Source: Lepus europaeus
Lineage: Eukaryota; Chordata; Mammalia; Lagomorpha; Leporidae
DNA: 64,000 nucleotides
Direction: 5' to 3'
Assembly (NCBI RefSeq): GCF_033115175.1
Contig: NC_084835.1
Location: 54,436,948-54,500,947 of the forward strand
The translations under genes and the position numbers were made by a program. Below, piece after piece: positions 1 through 12,159 of the stretch. The notes beneath the pieces are model-generated. The model worked only from the letters and a program-made list of their open reading frames with translations, was not told the DNA's origin and did not search any database. Positions within the stretch are counted from its first letter, which is position 1; every line of letters begins with the position of its first letter.

Positions 1-150
1 ATTGTTAAAATGGCAAGTAGAGACCTGGAACATTTCATCCAAAGACAAAGAGAAAATAAAGCCATAATGTTAGGTTTGACTAATAATTATAAAACATTTG
101 TGGGGAAACAGAATTTAAAAATAAGTTTCTTTTACTGCAAAAAACTTTGT

Positions 151-375
151 AGACATATTTATTTTCATTTGTTTGAAAGACAGAGTGACAGAGAGAAGGA
201 TTGGGAGAGGGAGGAAGAGAGAAATACAGAGAGAGAGAGAGAGATCTTTCATCCACTGGTTCATTCTCCAAAAGCCATGATTGGGCCAAGTTGAAGCCAG
301 TTACCCAGAACTCCAGCTGTCTCTCCCTGGATTCATTAGCAGGAAGCTGGATCAAAAGCAGAGGTGTTGGGCTCA
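151..375 (-). repeat. old CSINE fragment, minus strand
   Basis: Read on the plus strand this is the reverse of a C-type SINE: an A/T-rich tail with 'atttgtttgaaag', a GA-rich run, then 'atccactggttcattctcc' and the body ending in 'gcaggaagctggatc'. It is diverged and lacks the SINE head. The short ORFs across it are low-complexity artefacts. Confidence 0.75.
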
Positions 376-599
376 CTGTTGCAGTACAGTAAAAGATGCC
401 AGTAGATACCAAGAGGCATTGTGTTTTTGCTGATGGCTGACTGGCTTTCTGAGACAGCCTGGGCCCAGGGAGAAGTCCCAGATCCTCAGGCTACTGCCCT
501 GCTGTCTGCAGATCGGCGACCCTCCTTAGCCTCAGTTGTTTTCACTTGTGAAAGGCAAACCTTGAAGAAAAACTGAGCTTAGGAGCATAGTAGCCACTC

Positions 600-630
<31 letters not shown>

Positions 631-833
631 TGAAAGAGCCCTAGGTGTCCCCATCTCCCATCAAAGACCTATTTTTTTTTTAAGCAAACTCTTTGCCTGC
701 TAATTTGGGGCTTTCCAATTCCTGTGAAGCAAGACTGGGTAAAAACAGATAGTGGGTGACTTGCTTCTGAAGCCCAGTGAGCTGTTGGCAAGTCTGTAAC
801 AATAGGGCTATTTGGATGTGGCTAATTGCATTT
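376..833. other. unassigned DNA with a (CA)n microsatellite at 600-628
   Basis: No gene or repeat family is recognised apart from about 14 CA units at 600-628. Confidence 0.5.
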
Positions 834-848
834 GAAAATTTAAGGCTG

Positions 849-1618
849 ATCAAGGTAGGAGGCACCTTTCTCTGAAGGGAGGAGAGAACTTCCACTTTGA
901 CTATGACCCTGTCGGAATAAGATCGAAGCTGGTGAACTTAAAAGGCTTCCATAGCCTTGGCAACTCATGACTAGAGCCTAGGGAGATTAATGACGCCATA
1001 AACGAGACTGTCAAATTGTTAAGTCAACGACAGGAGTCACTGTGTACTTACGTCCCATGTGGGATCTGTCCTTTATAGGTTGTCCAACGTGAAGTAATGC
1101 TATAACTAGTACTGAAACAGTATTTTTACACTTTGTGTTTCTGTGGGTGCAAACTGATGAAATCTTTACTTAGTATATATACTGAATCGATCTGTTGTAT
1201 ATAAAGATGATTGAAAATGAAAAAAAAACTTGGTGTTAAATTGGAAATTACATAGAAATTTAATCAATTTTTAAAAAAAAATCATGTAGGATCTCTGTCA
1301 TTAATGTGCTGTACACTGTTTTTTAATGCTATAACTAGTACTCCAACAGTATTTTTTCACTTTGTGTTGCTATGCGAGGGCAAACTGTTGAAATCTTTAT
1401 ATATACTAAACTGATTTTCTGTATATAAAGAGAATTGAAAATGAATCTTGATGTGAATGGAAGGGGAGAGCGAGAGGGAAAGGGGAGGGTTGCGGGTGGG
1501 AGGGAAGTTATCAGGAGGGGGGAGCCATTGTAATCCATAAGCTGTACTTTGGAAATTTATATTCATTAAATAAAAGATAAAATAAAATAAAATAAAATAA
1601 AATAAAATAAAATAAAAA
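849..1618 (+). mobile_element. 5'-truncated L1, 3' UTR only
   Basis: The sequence matches the reverse complement of the 3' UTR of the larger L1 copies in this window, including the G-rich tract near 1455-1530 and the terminal 'gtactttggaaatttatat'. It ends in an (AAAAT)n tail at about 1566-1618. A 15-bp direct repeat, gaaaatttaaggctg, lies at 834-848 and 1619-1633, which is a clean target-site duplication. No coding part is present. Confidence 0.9.
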
Positions 1619-1633
1619 GAAAATTTAAGGCTG

Positions 1634-1959
1634 GGGCCGGCGATGTGGCACAGTGGGTTAATGCCCTGGCCTGAAGCGCTGGTATCCCATATGGGCGCTG
1701 GTTCTAGTCTCGACTGCTCCTATTCCAATCCAGCTCTCTGCTATGGCTTGGGATAGCGGTAGAAGATAGCCCAAGTCCTTGGGCCCCTGCACCCACATGG
1801 GAGACCTGGAAGAAGCTCCTGGCTCCTGATTTTGGATTGGCAAAGCTCCAGCTGTTGCGGCCATCTGGGGAGTGAACCAGGAGATGGAAGGCCTTTCTCT
1901 CTGTCTCTACCTCTCTCTGTAACTCTTTCAAATAAATAAAATAAATCTTAAAAAAAGAA
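1634..1959 (+). repeat. CSINE
   Basis: The full SINE order is present: head 'ggggccggcgatgtggcac', body 'ccagctctctgctatgg', 'catgggagacctgg', polypyrimidine run and an AAATAAA-rich tail. It sits at the 3' junction of the preceding L1. A third, one-mismatch copy of that target (gaaaatgtaagg, 1960-1971) closes the SINE. Confidence 0.9.
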
Positions 1960-2174
1960 GAAAATGTAAGGTAAGATCTCAATATTGAATCTGCATTTGA
2001 CATAAAATGGTATCAGAACCAAATGGAGGTTTTTCTGAAGCTGTAGAGAGTGTAACAAAGAAGAGGAACCATGGGATTTTTCTCAAAGAAGGATGCCTTT
2101 GGCCAGTTAGATACACACTAGACCAGCTGCTATTGCTATTTTTTGTGTACATCCCTGAATCAACCCTATGAAGA

Positions 2175-2425
2175 GAGGCTAGCACTGCGGCAATAACAGG
2201 TAAAGCCACCGTCTGCTGTGCCAGCATCACATATGGGCACTGGTTCAAGTCCTGGCTGCTCCACTTCTGATTCAGCTCCCTGCTGATATGCCTGAGAAAG
2301 CACTGGAAGATAGGCAAGTCCAAGGGGCCCTGCACCCACCTGGGAGACTCAGAGGAATCTCCTGGCTCCTGGCTTCAGATCGGCACAGCTGTAGCCATTT
2401 GAGGAGTGAGCTAGTGATTAGAGGA

Positions 2426-2487
<62 letters not shown>

Positions 2488-2554
2488 TGGTGTGTCTGCC
2501 TCTGCCTTTCTGTAGCTCTGCCTTTCAAATAAATAAATCTTAAAAAATAAAAGA
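2175..2554 (+). repeat. CSINE with long (TC)n(TG)n tail
   Basis: A diverged C-type SINE body is followed by (TC)n at 2429-2470 and (TG)n at 2471-2489, then an A-rich tail. The direct repeat cctatgaaga at 2165-2174 and 2555-2564 marks the target-site duplication. Confidence 0.85.
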
Positions 2555-2564
2555 CCTATGAAGA

Positions 2565-3418
2565 AAGAGCTCAGAGGGTTGAGCTGTATTTCAATACTTG
2601 TAGAACAATCTAGCAAGGTCAGAGGTTAGAGGATGTATCCAATTCTGTGTTAAGAAAAACTGTGGAAGATAAGATAGATACTCAATGGGTGAGGGGAAGT
2701 GATACATAGTCTTTATAAAGAAAATGCAAATCCACTAACATTTCCCCTTAAACAAGATTTTTATCAAGAAAATATAAAATCATGACACATACAAAGCCAA
2801 CATATGTCAAAGATTTTATTTAATCAATTAATGAGGGAACCTGTTTTACTGAAACAATTAAATATCAAATGTTAGTGGCTCCCCTTCACCAGAGAGAAAA
2901 GATTTATTTTTATTATTGAACAAATATTAAAACAGACAGTGATACACATCTAGGCATTCACTGTGGGACTACAAAGACAGAAAAAAAATTCATTCTTTCA
3001 CATAACCAGGCATATAAAGCCCACTATATCCACAGGTATCCTCTCTAAGTAAAAGGAAACTAGTGCTCAAGTGTGAGGACATGACAGGACCATTTGCCAC
3101 ATGTTGTCCACCCAAAACTTACCTAGTAATGAATGAAGCCATCTGTATGAGCTCATTGACTACCCAAAGGAAAACTAAGATTCCTCAGATCTCTGACAAT
3201 GAAAAAGTTACAGTTTGGAGCCAGACACCTAATTAATCTACCACAGGGAGAGGTGCTACTTCCTCCGTATTTACATTTTTTTTTAAAATTGTCACTGCTA
3301 TCCTCAATAAAATTAGTCTTGAATTATAAAACCAGAAAGAGGATATATCTTTCTCCCTCCCTCTCTCCCTCTCTCTCCCTCACTCTGCTTGTCATATGGA
3401 TGAAAATGAATAAACATT
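2565..3418. other. unassigned A/T-rich DNA
   Basis: Nothing recognisable apart from a short CT-rich run near 3350-3380. No convincing coding frame. Confidence 0.4.
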
Positions 3419-3434
3419 AAAAGAACACAATGAT

Positions 3435-3778
3435 GGCCGGCGCCGCGGCTCAACAGGCTAATCCTCCACCTTGCGGCACCAGCACACCGGGTTCTAGTCC
3501 CAGTTGGGGCGCCGGATTCTATCCTGGTTGCCCCTCTTCCAGGCCAGCTCTCTGCTGTGGCCCAGGAGTGCAGTGGAGGATGGCCCAAGTCCTCGGGCCC
3601 TGCACCCGCATGGGAGACCAGGAGAAGCATCTGGCTCCTGGCTTCCGATCAGCGTGGTGCGCCGGCCGCGGCGGCCATTGGAGGGTGAACCAACAGCAAA
3701 GGAAGACCTTTCTCTCTGTCTCTCTTTCTCTCACTGTCCACTCTGCCTGTCAGAAAAATTTTTAAAAAAATAAAAATA
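3435..3778 (+). repeat. full-length CSINE
   Basis: The element runs from 'ggccggcgccgcggctcaa' to an A-rich tail. A perfect 16-bp target-site duplication, aaaagaacacaatgat, lies at 3419-3434 and 3779-3794. Low divergence and the perfect duplication suggest a young insertion. Confidence 0.95.
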
Positions 3779-3794
3779 AAAAGAACACAATGAT

Positions 3795-6700
3795 AAAGAT
3801 TTAAAAGTCCTAAAGGTAAGATAATCTTTTCACTGAAAAGAAACCCATTAATCTCTCGCCCATATCAAAGACTGCTTTCACTTTCTCCCCCTACAGTAGA
3901 TACACTATTTCTGTAGTTCTTGACAGGAGATCATTTTCACACACAAACTTGTTTAGAATAGCATCTATGTTTTGGGCAATCATTTGATTCTGATTCCTCA
4001 TTAAAATATTCAGAAGTGTCTGATTTCCTTGGATATAAACTATGGTCAATGGCCAACAGAAAAAATTAAATGTCAAATTACAGATGTGAAAAAGCATACC
4101 AATATCTGATTTTATTTATCTAAAGATATTTTTGGATAGGGTGCCATCAGGAATTTATAAAAGAACATGTGGAAATTTTATTTAACTCATCAGCTAATGA
4201 GGGAATTAGTAAAATGTTGAAGCAGATTAAAAGGAGAATTCGAAGATTTGTAGATATGTAAACAGTAGCTGCAGTGCATTTATGTATAGTACAAACCTGG
4301 CTTACTCCAAAAGATGGAGTGGTGGGAAGGAGGGAGAAGAATCAACCATGAGTTCACCAGATGACATTTATTTGCATGTCTGTGAACTGTGATCATCTGC
4401 TTAATTTCAATTTTTCACATTTTATGAGTTGTAAAATAACTCAAAGGTGAAAGGCACAGAGACCCCTAGAATCTGATAACTCCAGACACTGGGATTAAGA
4501 AACTCCTAGTTTACACTGAAGATATATAGTAATCTCAGCTGATTCTAAAGTATACTTTCTCCACTTACACTTTACTATTATTTGCTTCTGTCTTTGTTGC
4601 ACACATCTCTGAAGGTTAAAAGAGAAAAGCTGGAATATTAATGTTATTTTTGTTTAATTTTTAAGAAGTACTAAACTTGAAAGGCCAATAATATGCTAAC
4701 TTTACAAAAAAATCACATTTTGAAATGAAATAAGTTGAGCCCAGATGTATTTTTAAAATAAATAAGCTGTGGTTATAAAGTAAATTTAAAGCAGTTTACT
4801 GCAAAAATTTAAGGAAAATAAGAATGGAAGAAACGAAGGAGGGTTGAGGGTGGAAAGGAAGGAAGTATGGTTATCTTCTTAGAACTGTATCTATGAAATA
4901 CATGAAATCTGTTTTCATTATATTAATAACTAATTTAAAATTAAAAAATGTTAATTTGACTCATGAAGCATCTTGATCTTGGCCTAATTCCAATCACCAG
5001 TGTAATGTTGATATAATAGTTTCATTCCTAACTGATTTATTGTCACATGTCAATGACATCCCTTTCTATATTGCTTCTTAGATGTCCCTGGCCAGGCTCA
5101 TTGAAGGCACTGTGTTGAGTGATTTAATTCTATTCCTTATACAGAAAATGGTTCTCTAGCATTTCCAAGTAAGAAAATTTACATACTAAAGCTAATTCAT
5201 TTGTGTTGACAATATTTATTCATTCAAATAAATGTCCTAATGAGAGAGGTATCTTGTCTGAGCACTTTGCAACTTTTTAAGCACAGGAGAGGGAAGTCCT
5301 GTGAAAGAGTGAGTTCTGTTTATGAGTCATGGGCCCTCTGAAGCCCCTGGGATAATGGCACCCCTTGTGACGATTCCAGAGGAGAAACTGGGTTGTGGGT
5401 AAGACAGGCCCAGGCAGTGGCTGAAAATGACAGTTCTGCAACTCCAAAATGTGGCTCATTCTCATCCCCAGAAAGAGGAAGGGGCAATTCATATTCCCAA
5501 AACTTAATCTCTAGACCCAAGTTGTCCTACAACTATTAGAGGGAGGAGGCTCAGGATGAGACAGCCCTGGACTGTAGGCGTTTAAGGAACAGCTATTGTT
5601 CTGAAGTCACGACCCTTCCACATACTCTAAGGAGTTTGTGTTCCAACCATGACCACCTGCATATAATTATGCCAGCTGCCTTGCACAGACTTTCACACCT
5701 TGTGAAGGCCCTGCAAGAATTCACTCTGCTTTCTCTGACATACAAAATAATTTAAAAAACACAAACTTCCACAAAGCAATTATCCAGTTCTTCTGGAGTA
5801 AGATCCTCAGTTTCAATAATAACATCCCCTGATGAAAACAACCTCTGTTTAGCATAACCAAGAATATTTATCTTTTCCACTGTGTGTACCCTAACAGATA
5901 ATATGGTACTTTATATCCAATACTTGCAGGTGGGTTCTAAGTAAACCCAAAATTGTGCCTTGGGAAAGGAAGAAGTTAGTGTAGCTCTTAATGCCACTGA
6001 ACTCTTTTGGTTTTTAAATATGACCAGTTCCTTGTACCATGCCTCAAAATGACTTTTGTATTCTTATTCTGTGGTCTTTGACTTGACCCTTTTCTAATGT
6101 CCAACAGATATGTAGAATGTTTATTCTAAAACCTTTCAGGGCTTCTTCAAAAGATAAAAATTATGTCCAGAAACCAACCCCAACCATCTATGCACCAGCT
6201 CACTTCCTACTCTGAACTCTATGCAGTGACAGTATATGGGAAGTAATTCTGGCACAGCAGTCATACGCTTGCCTGATGCTTCTAGGAGGTCTTAGAACTG
6301 AAAGCATGGGTGTGTTTAGGTCCTAACATCAGTGGTAGGGAGAAATCCTCATGAGTCCTTTGGTGAGGAATAAATGTCAGCTGCTTCCAAGAACCAGCTC
6401 TTCTCTTCCTCATGAACTTGAGTCAATGAGCCATGTTTGCTACTTCTTACATCACCCTAATAAATATAGAAAATGTGCAGCCATCCACTCACTCCCCTTC
6501 CTCTATATTTTGAAATGGTATGGAGAATAAAACATGCAGCTTTGGAAGGTGTGAGATAAGAATATTTTCCTGAAAATAATGGTTTACCTTGAGTTAACAA
6601 AAACATTATAGGGTACCTCACAGGCACGTGGTCCCCGTTATGGGCATGTCTGGATGGGTTTTGCAATTGAGGATACTGGGCTGAACAGGGCAGTGTCCAG

Positions 6701-7930
6701 GAACTGAGTGGTGGTGACAAATCTGTGATGAGTGGCCAGTTACTCTGTCTGGAAAGCACACTTCCAACATGACAAAGAGGTCCCAGGAACTTGTCAGACA
6801 ACCTTGAGCATGGGAAAAAGCCCTTCTCAAGAACATCTCTAGGTTACTTGGCTTAATGATATCATTTAAAGACCAGGAAAGCATATGCCAATCACTTTCC
6901 GGAATAGTAATCAGGTGATCTCCCCAAATTCTGGGGAGAGAGAGAGACAGAGAGAGAGGAAAATGTAATGATGGAATAAATAGGAAAGAAGGAAGAAAAT
7001 AAGGAAGAGAAGACAATGTTTATTATTTCCAGGAATGGCCCCATTGTGGCCATATTCTCCACAGTATACTTATCTCACCTCCTGGAGGGAAATGAGGGCT
7101 TACCAAAGTACAATGATTCTATTTTGGTATAAAGGTATGAGGATTGGTCTTTAAGCATGAAACCACATCTGCAGGGACGTTAATGGACACTACTTCTATT
7201 TGGGATTGCAGATACTGGTCCCTGCCTTCCAGTCCTGCTATATTTTGAATCAAAGTTACAATGATATAAAGCTATATTAGTTATCTTCTGTTGTACAACC
7301 CCAAAATTTAGTTGTTTTGAAAAAAATGTACCTAGTAACTTGAAGTTTCTGTGGAATATAAATACAGGTTTATGTGTGTTCTCTGCTTCAGGGTCTCTCT
7401 CAAGGCTGCAGTAAAGATGTCAGCTGGAGACAAGGTTTCATCCAAAGGCTCAACTGGGGAAGGGCACACTTCTGTTTACTTTAATAGTCTTGACAGGATT
7501 CAGTCATGAGCGTTTGTTGTGATAGTCACAGTTCCTTGATGGTGTTATTCTCTATGAATTCTTTATGTATGGAGTTGCCAATGTGGCATCAATTGGCATC
7601 ATTCATTTCATCCAAGCCAGTAAGCAGAGTTTGCTGGCAAGGCAAAAGTTACAATTGTTTTAATCTAAAATAGAAATAATATCCTGTTTTCATTACTCTT
7701 CTGCTTAAAAAGAAATCACTAAATTTATGGAAGAGCAAGGTACAAATTTGTAAATACCAGAGGGTAAGGTCTGGATCTGAGAAGTCTTCCTAACATAAGG
7801 GTCTCTTCTTCAAAATCCTACTCACATTAACTGAAGTCAAATTTGCCAGTGGTGCCAAATGCATCCTCAAGCTCATCAGTATCCATTCCATCAAAACTAA
7901 AGCTTGGGTGGAAATGAAAGAAAAAAAAAA
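3795..7930. other. unassigned DNA, probably intergenic
   Basis: No gene is recognised. Around 4790-4950 a purine-rich stretch followed by an A/T-rich end resembles an old L1 3' end. Around 7280-7660 the sequence has the feel of an ancient mammalian interspersed repeat ('gggtctctctcaaggctgcag'), family not assigned. All ORFs here are short and show no domain. Confidence 0.4.
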
Positions 7931-8173
7931 GGCAGACATTCAGTATAGCAGTTCAGCTTCCAGTTTGGATGCTCACATCCCTTAGAGTTCTTGGGTTTGA
8001 GCCCAGACTCCATTCTCAATTCCAGCTTCTCCTTAATGAAGACCCTGAGAGGCATTAGGTGATAGTTGATGTCATTGCGTCCTTGCTACCCAGATGGGAG
8101 ACCTGGTGAGAGCCCCTCTCCAACATTGATCATAGTTAGTTGCTTTTGTGGGCATTTGGGGAATTAGTATTGG

Positions 8174-8177
<4 letters not shown>
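7931..8177 (+). repeat. old CSINE
   Basis: A strongly diverged C-type SINE is recognisable by 'gggtttgagcccagactcc' and 'cagatgggagacctgg'. Its tail has grown into the purine microsatellite that follows. Confidence 0.65.
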
Positions 8178-8229
<52 letters not shown>

Positions 8230-8330
8230 AGAGGAGAGGAGAGGAGAGGAGAGGAGAGGAGAGGAGAGGAGAGGAGAGAGGAGAGAGGAGAGAGGAGTGA
8301 GGAGAGAGAAAGAAAGAGAAAAAGAGTTGA
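8178..8330 (+). repeat. (GA)n / (GGAGA)n microsatellite
   Basis: Pure GA dinucleotides to about 8225 are followed by a GGAGA pentamer array at about 8231-8296 and a degenerate GA-rich end. It follows an old CSINE, whose tail normally carries a short polypurine or polypyrimidine run, so it probably expanded from that tail. Confidence 0.9.
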
Positions 8331-9044
8331 GGTCATCCTGAATGGATAATGGGGCCCTTAGACAACCTGTCAATCTTCAGACTTCAACGAAATGAGAAAT
8401 TAGATGCAATGTGGTTGATCCTGGCTCCACCACAGCACATCTACTCTGTCCTATCTCCCATAAAACAGGTCTAATTAATTAACCTTCAGCTACTGCAGAG
8501 ACAGGTCTAATCCCACAGGATACAAGGTTTAATTTCTGCTCTTACCAATATATTTAATCCAGCACACTCATCATTTCAAATTGGATTCTCATAGGATCAT
8601 CAAGAGAAAGAATGAATCACTCCACTCATATGAATGACAATACCAAGGATCTCAGAACATGTAACTCATGCTAGGATGTTTTCCACGAACTCAAACAATG
8701 AAGACTAAGGACATAAAAAGGCTGAGGGATTGATCTGGGGCCACATAACATGTCCTAACTGCTGCCGAGATACTTGCTTCCAATCAAAGAAGCACTAGTT
8801 GAGGAAGTGAGATAGAATTTACACTCGCAGAGCACCCAGCAAATAACTTATCCAAAGTGATGTGTATCAGGAGTGATCCCACTTGATTATGAATGTAGTT
8901 TTCTAACACATTACTGTAGCAAGATGTGCTGACAATGATAAGACAGGGTAATTTCCTCTATAGGAATTCTGAAAAACTGCCTCACCCAGCACTAGGTAAT
9001 CTCCATCTGTGCCAGGGTCATTTACCAAGCTATTGAGTTCTGTT
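8331..9044. other. unassigned DNA
   Basis: No gene, RNA gene or recognisable repeat. Confidence 0.4.
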
Positions 9045-9306
9045 CCTTTTTTAAAAAAACGACTTATTTATTTGAAATGCAGATTTACAGAGAAGGAGAG
9101 ACTCAGAGAGAAAGAGATCTTCCATCCACTATTCACTTGCCATTGTAAACAATGGCTACAATGCTCAGGGTGGGCTAGGTCAAATCAGGAATGAGGAATT
9201 CCATCAGGGTCTCCCACATGGGTGTCAGGGGTCCAAGTACTTGGGCCATCTTCCACGGCTTCCCTTGTCACATTAGCAGGGAGCTGGATGAAAAAACAGT
9301 GCAGTC
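9045..9306 (-). repeat. old CSINE, minus strand, first part
   Basis: A-rich tail, GA-rich run, 'cttccatccactattcactt' and 'tcacattagcagggagctgg' mark a reverse-oriented old C-type SINE. Its remaining part is at 9626-9713, after a younger SINE. Confidence 0.75.
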
Positions 9307-9625
9307 AGGGCCTGTGCTGTGGTGAAGTAGGTTAATCCACCTCCTGTGGCACCAGCAACCCATATGAGCATGGGTTCTAGTCCTGGCTGCTCCTCTTCCA
9401 ATCTAGCTCTTTGCTATGGCCTAGGGAAGCAGTGGAAGCTGGCCCAAGTCCTTGGGTCCCTACGCTTGCATGGGAGACCTGGAGGAAGCTCTTGGCTCCA
9501 GGCTTTGGATCAGCACAGCTCCAGCCTTTATGGCTATTTGGGGAATGAAGACTCTTTTCTCTGTCTCTCCTTCTCACTGTCTGTTTCTCTGCCACTCAAA
9601 TAAATAAATAAAATCTTTAAAAAAA
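9307..9625 (+). repeat. CSINE inserted in an older CSINE
   Basis: Plus-strand SINE body with 'agcatgggttctagtcctgg', 'catgggagacctgg' and tail (AAAT)n ending near 9625. It splits the minus-strand SINE at the 'gagctggat' segment. An imperfect A-rich direct repeat is visible at the junctions. Confidence 0.85.
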
Positions 9626-9713
9626 TACAAGAGCAGCCAAGACTTGAACCAGCACTCTGATATGGGAATCTGGTATCCCAGATGGCAGGATACACCACTA
9701 CAAAACCCCAGCC
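9626..9713 (-). repeat. old CSINE, minus strand, second part
   Basis: 'agccaagacttgaaccagc' to 'aaaaccccagcccatg' is the head half of the reverse-oriented SINE begun at 9045. Confidence 0.75.
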
Positions 9714-12150
9714 CATGATTACTGTTCCTGCTCACTGCTAGGAAGGACTAGAAGGGAACCAGACTTGGTTTTCCACTTTTGTCTTCCAGGATATTCTGCA
9801 CTATTTGGCTCAGGTGTTAATAATGTTTTTCAAGTTTCCTGACCCAAAAATGTAAGCTTCAATGCACCCATTAGACAGTGATATCCACATTCTCATATGG
9901 GAGGGGGATCTCTCTGTGTGTTCTTATGAGGAAAACATGTGCTGGGTTGAAGAGAACGATAGGAGTAATGGCTGAAGTGCTGCAAAGACTTGAGAACAGA
10001 ATGTAAAGACGGTTCCTTGAATGGTTGGCTCTTGGGTGGAAGTCATCTTAGAGGCATCAGGATTTCATAATGAGAGAACTAATGCTTTCAAGAATGACCT
10101 GACTTCAAGCCCCAGTGACACCTTAGCTATACTGCAATTATGCACAGCTTTGATATCTTTGTCTGACAGTGAATACCAAGCTATCTAGGCAAAAGAATGC
10201 TAGGAAGAACTACTGTTGGATATAATTTTACCTTTTGAAATAGGGACAATAAGCCCAATTTAGCTTAGAATAGTGAATTAATTAAAATTAAACTAAATTA
10301 AATTATTATTTTTGAAACAAATCTTTTTATGCTTATTATCCTACTTTATCCTTATAATGTTTTGACACACTTATCTCCTTTTCTTCAAGGATAACACTGA
10401 GGACAAGGTAATTCTATATTCTTAGCTGGAGAACACTGAAGAGGGGGCCAGAAATGTAGAAGCACCTTTTATTGCAGGGAGTGATTTGGATATAAACAAA
10501 CAAACAAACAAAAAAACACAAGTATTTGCTTCAGGTTCAGGGAGAAATACTGGTCTCAGGCAGCAAAAATAATGGAGCAGCTCAACTGATGCTACCAGGC
10601 ATCATAGTCTATGCATTTCTGGCTTCCATATTCAGGAGTAGACTTATTTTTTGTCTGTCAAATTCATGACTCTCTCTTTCACCATTATGTGCAGCTGAAA
10701 ATGGTTGTGTCTCCCACTGGTCCCTCAAATTCACCATTCCAGTTAGTCATCCTCAGTTGAGTAACCTCCCCATTCCTTCCCAAACACCATAGCCAAAAAC
10801 GTAGAATTTTTTTTTTTACCATCTGTAATAAGATTTTCAGGAAAACTATTTGCACCTGGACAGAAATTGAGAGTGGCATAAGTTATCCAGAGAATGATGG
10901 GAGTAATGCATCCAGAATGTGAGGAAATGCTCCATGAAAAATTAAAAGGAAACGAAAACATATCGTCTATGACAATTTTCTTTCTTTCTCTCCAACTGCA
11001 CCATCTCTGCCTTTCTGTCCAGAGTGATGTCACTGACTGAAGCTTGAAGTTGTGGAAAGAATGCACATCCTGTGGAGGCCAGGTAGGGGAAAGAGGTGTG
11101 ATGGCTCTTGGGTATGGAGCATAAAGTGGGGAGAATCAGTTGGAGAATCCCATTTCCACACGTGTAGAAGATCCTATAATGTCTCTGTCTATCATATCTT
11201 GTTTTAGAGTTCTTTACCTCTTTCTGAGTTCAGTTACTGCCAAACCCAAGAATTTATCACGAACACCTCTGCGTTCTTAACAAATGCAGTCTAATATTCA
11301 AACCTTTATCCTTCTAGCCTATGCCCAGCTATGACTATGCTTCATCCAACTACAGATTTGAAAATCACTGCTTTCTTTGTGTCCACTCAGCAACCTTTGG
11401 AGTTAATATCCTCACTCCTGAAGGAGTACACCATGTTCCACCTTTAACCACAAACCTATATAGTTCTACTCCAATCAGTAGTCCCCCTCGATCTCTTTTC
11501 CTCTTCCCTGCCTTGAAAAATCCAACTGTCTAACTTTTCTAGGCTTGTCATGGACAAAAATTACAAAGTTGAGTGCACTGATATCACATTAATTCAGCAT
11601 ATACACATGATTATCAGATCCTCCACTTCGGGAAGATAATTCATTCACTCCTCCAGTGATCTATTTGTGCTAGGTAGGCTTTTATGGAGTTAGTAAACAC
11701 CACTGAGGAAACAAACACATCCACCTTCCTCACACTCTGAACTTATGTGCTGGATCACCACAGAGTACTAAGAATCCAACCGAAGAAATTTTATATAATA
11801 GAAACCTAAAAACGACCCAAAGGCCCTGAATCCATATCCCACTTTGCTCTTTACTTCCCACTGCACTGAGAAAGGTTTTCCTGAATGTATGTCTTGATCC
11901 ATCCAATGTGGGATCCGTGGCTGATTTATTCTCTAGTTTTATTATTTCTTTTCTTTAACTTTGAGTTATTTTTCTTTTTTATTAGCATATACAGAATTCA
12001 ACATCAAAATGTACCAGTTTCTCAAATGAGGCCATGAAAAGCAATGCAGTGTGTATAAAAACCATTTCAGTCTTGAGACTGGCTGCTTCAAACAAATGTG
12101 AATAACAGAAAATTTGATGGCAAATGAGTTTTTTGAAAATGTTACCTGTT
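9714..12150. other. unassigned DNA
   Basis: No gene is recognised. A short (AAAC)n run lies at about 10496-10515. The ORFs are short and unsupported. Confidence 0.4.
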
Positions 12151-12159
12151 TACAAAAAA

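Noticed and set aside
3435..3778. CSINE heads as tRNA genes
   Set aside because: They carry tRNA-derived A-box and B-box-like text but do not fold into a full tRNA cloverleaf and continue into the SINE body.
8136..8373. Frames of 66-69 codons over the GA/GGAGA microsatellite
   Set aside because: They translate only low-complexity repeat (RERERE or SLSLSL).
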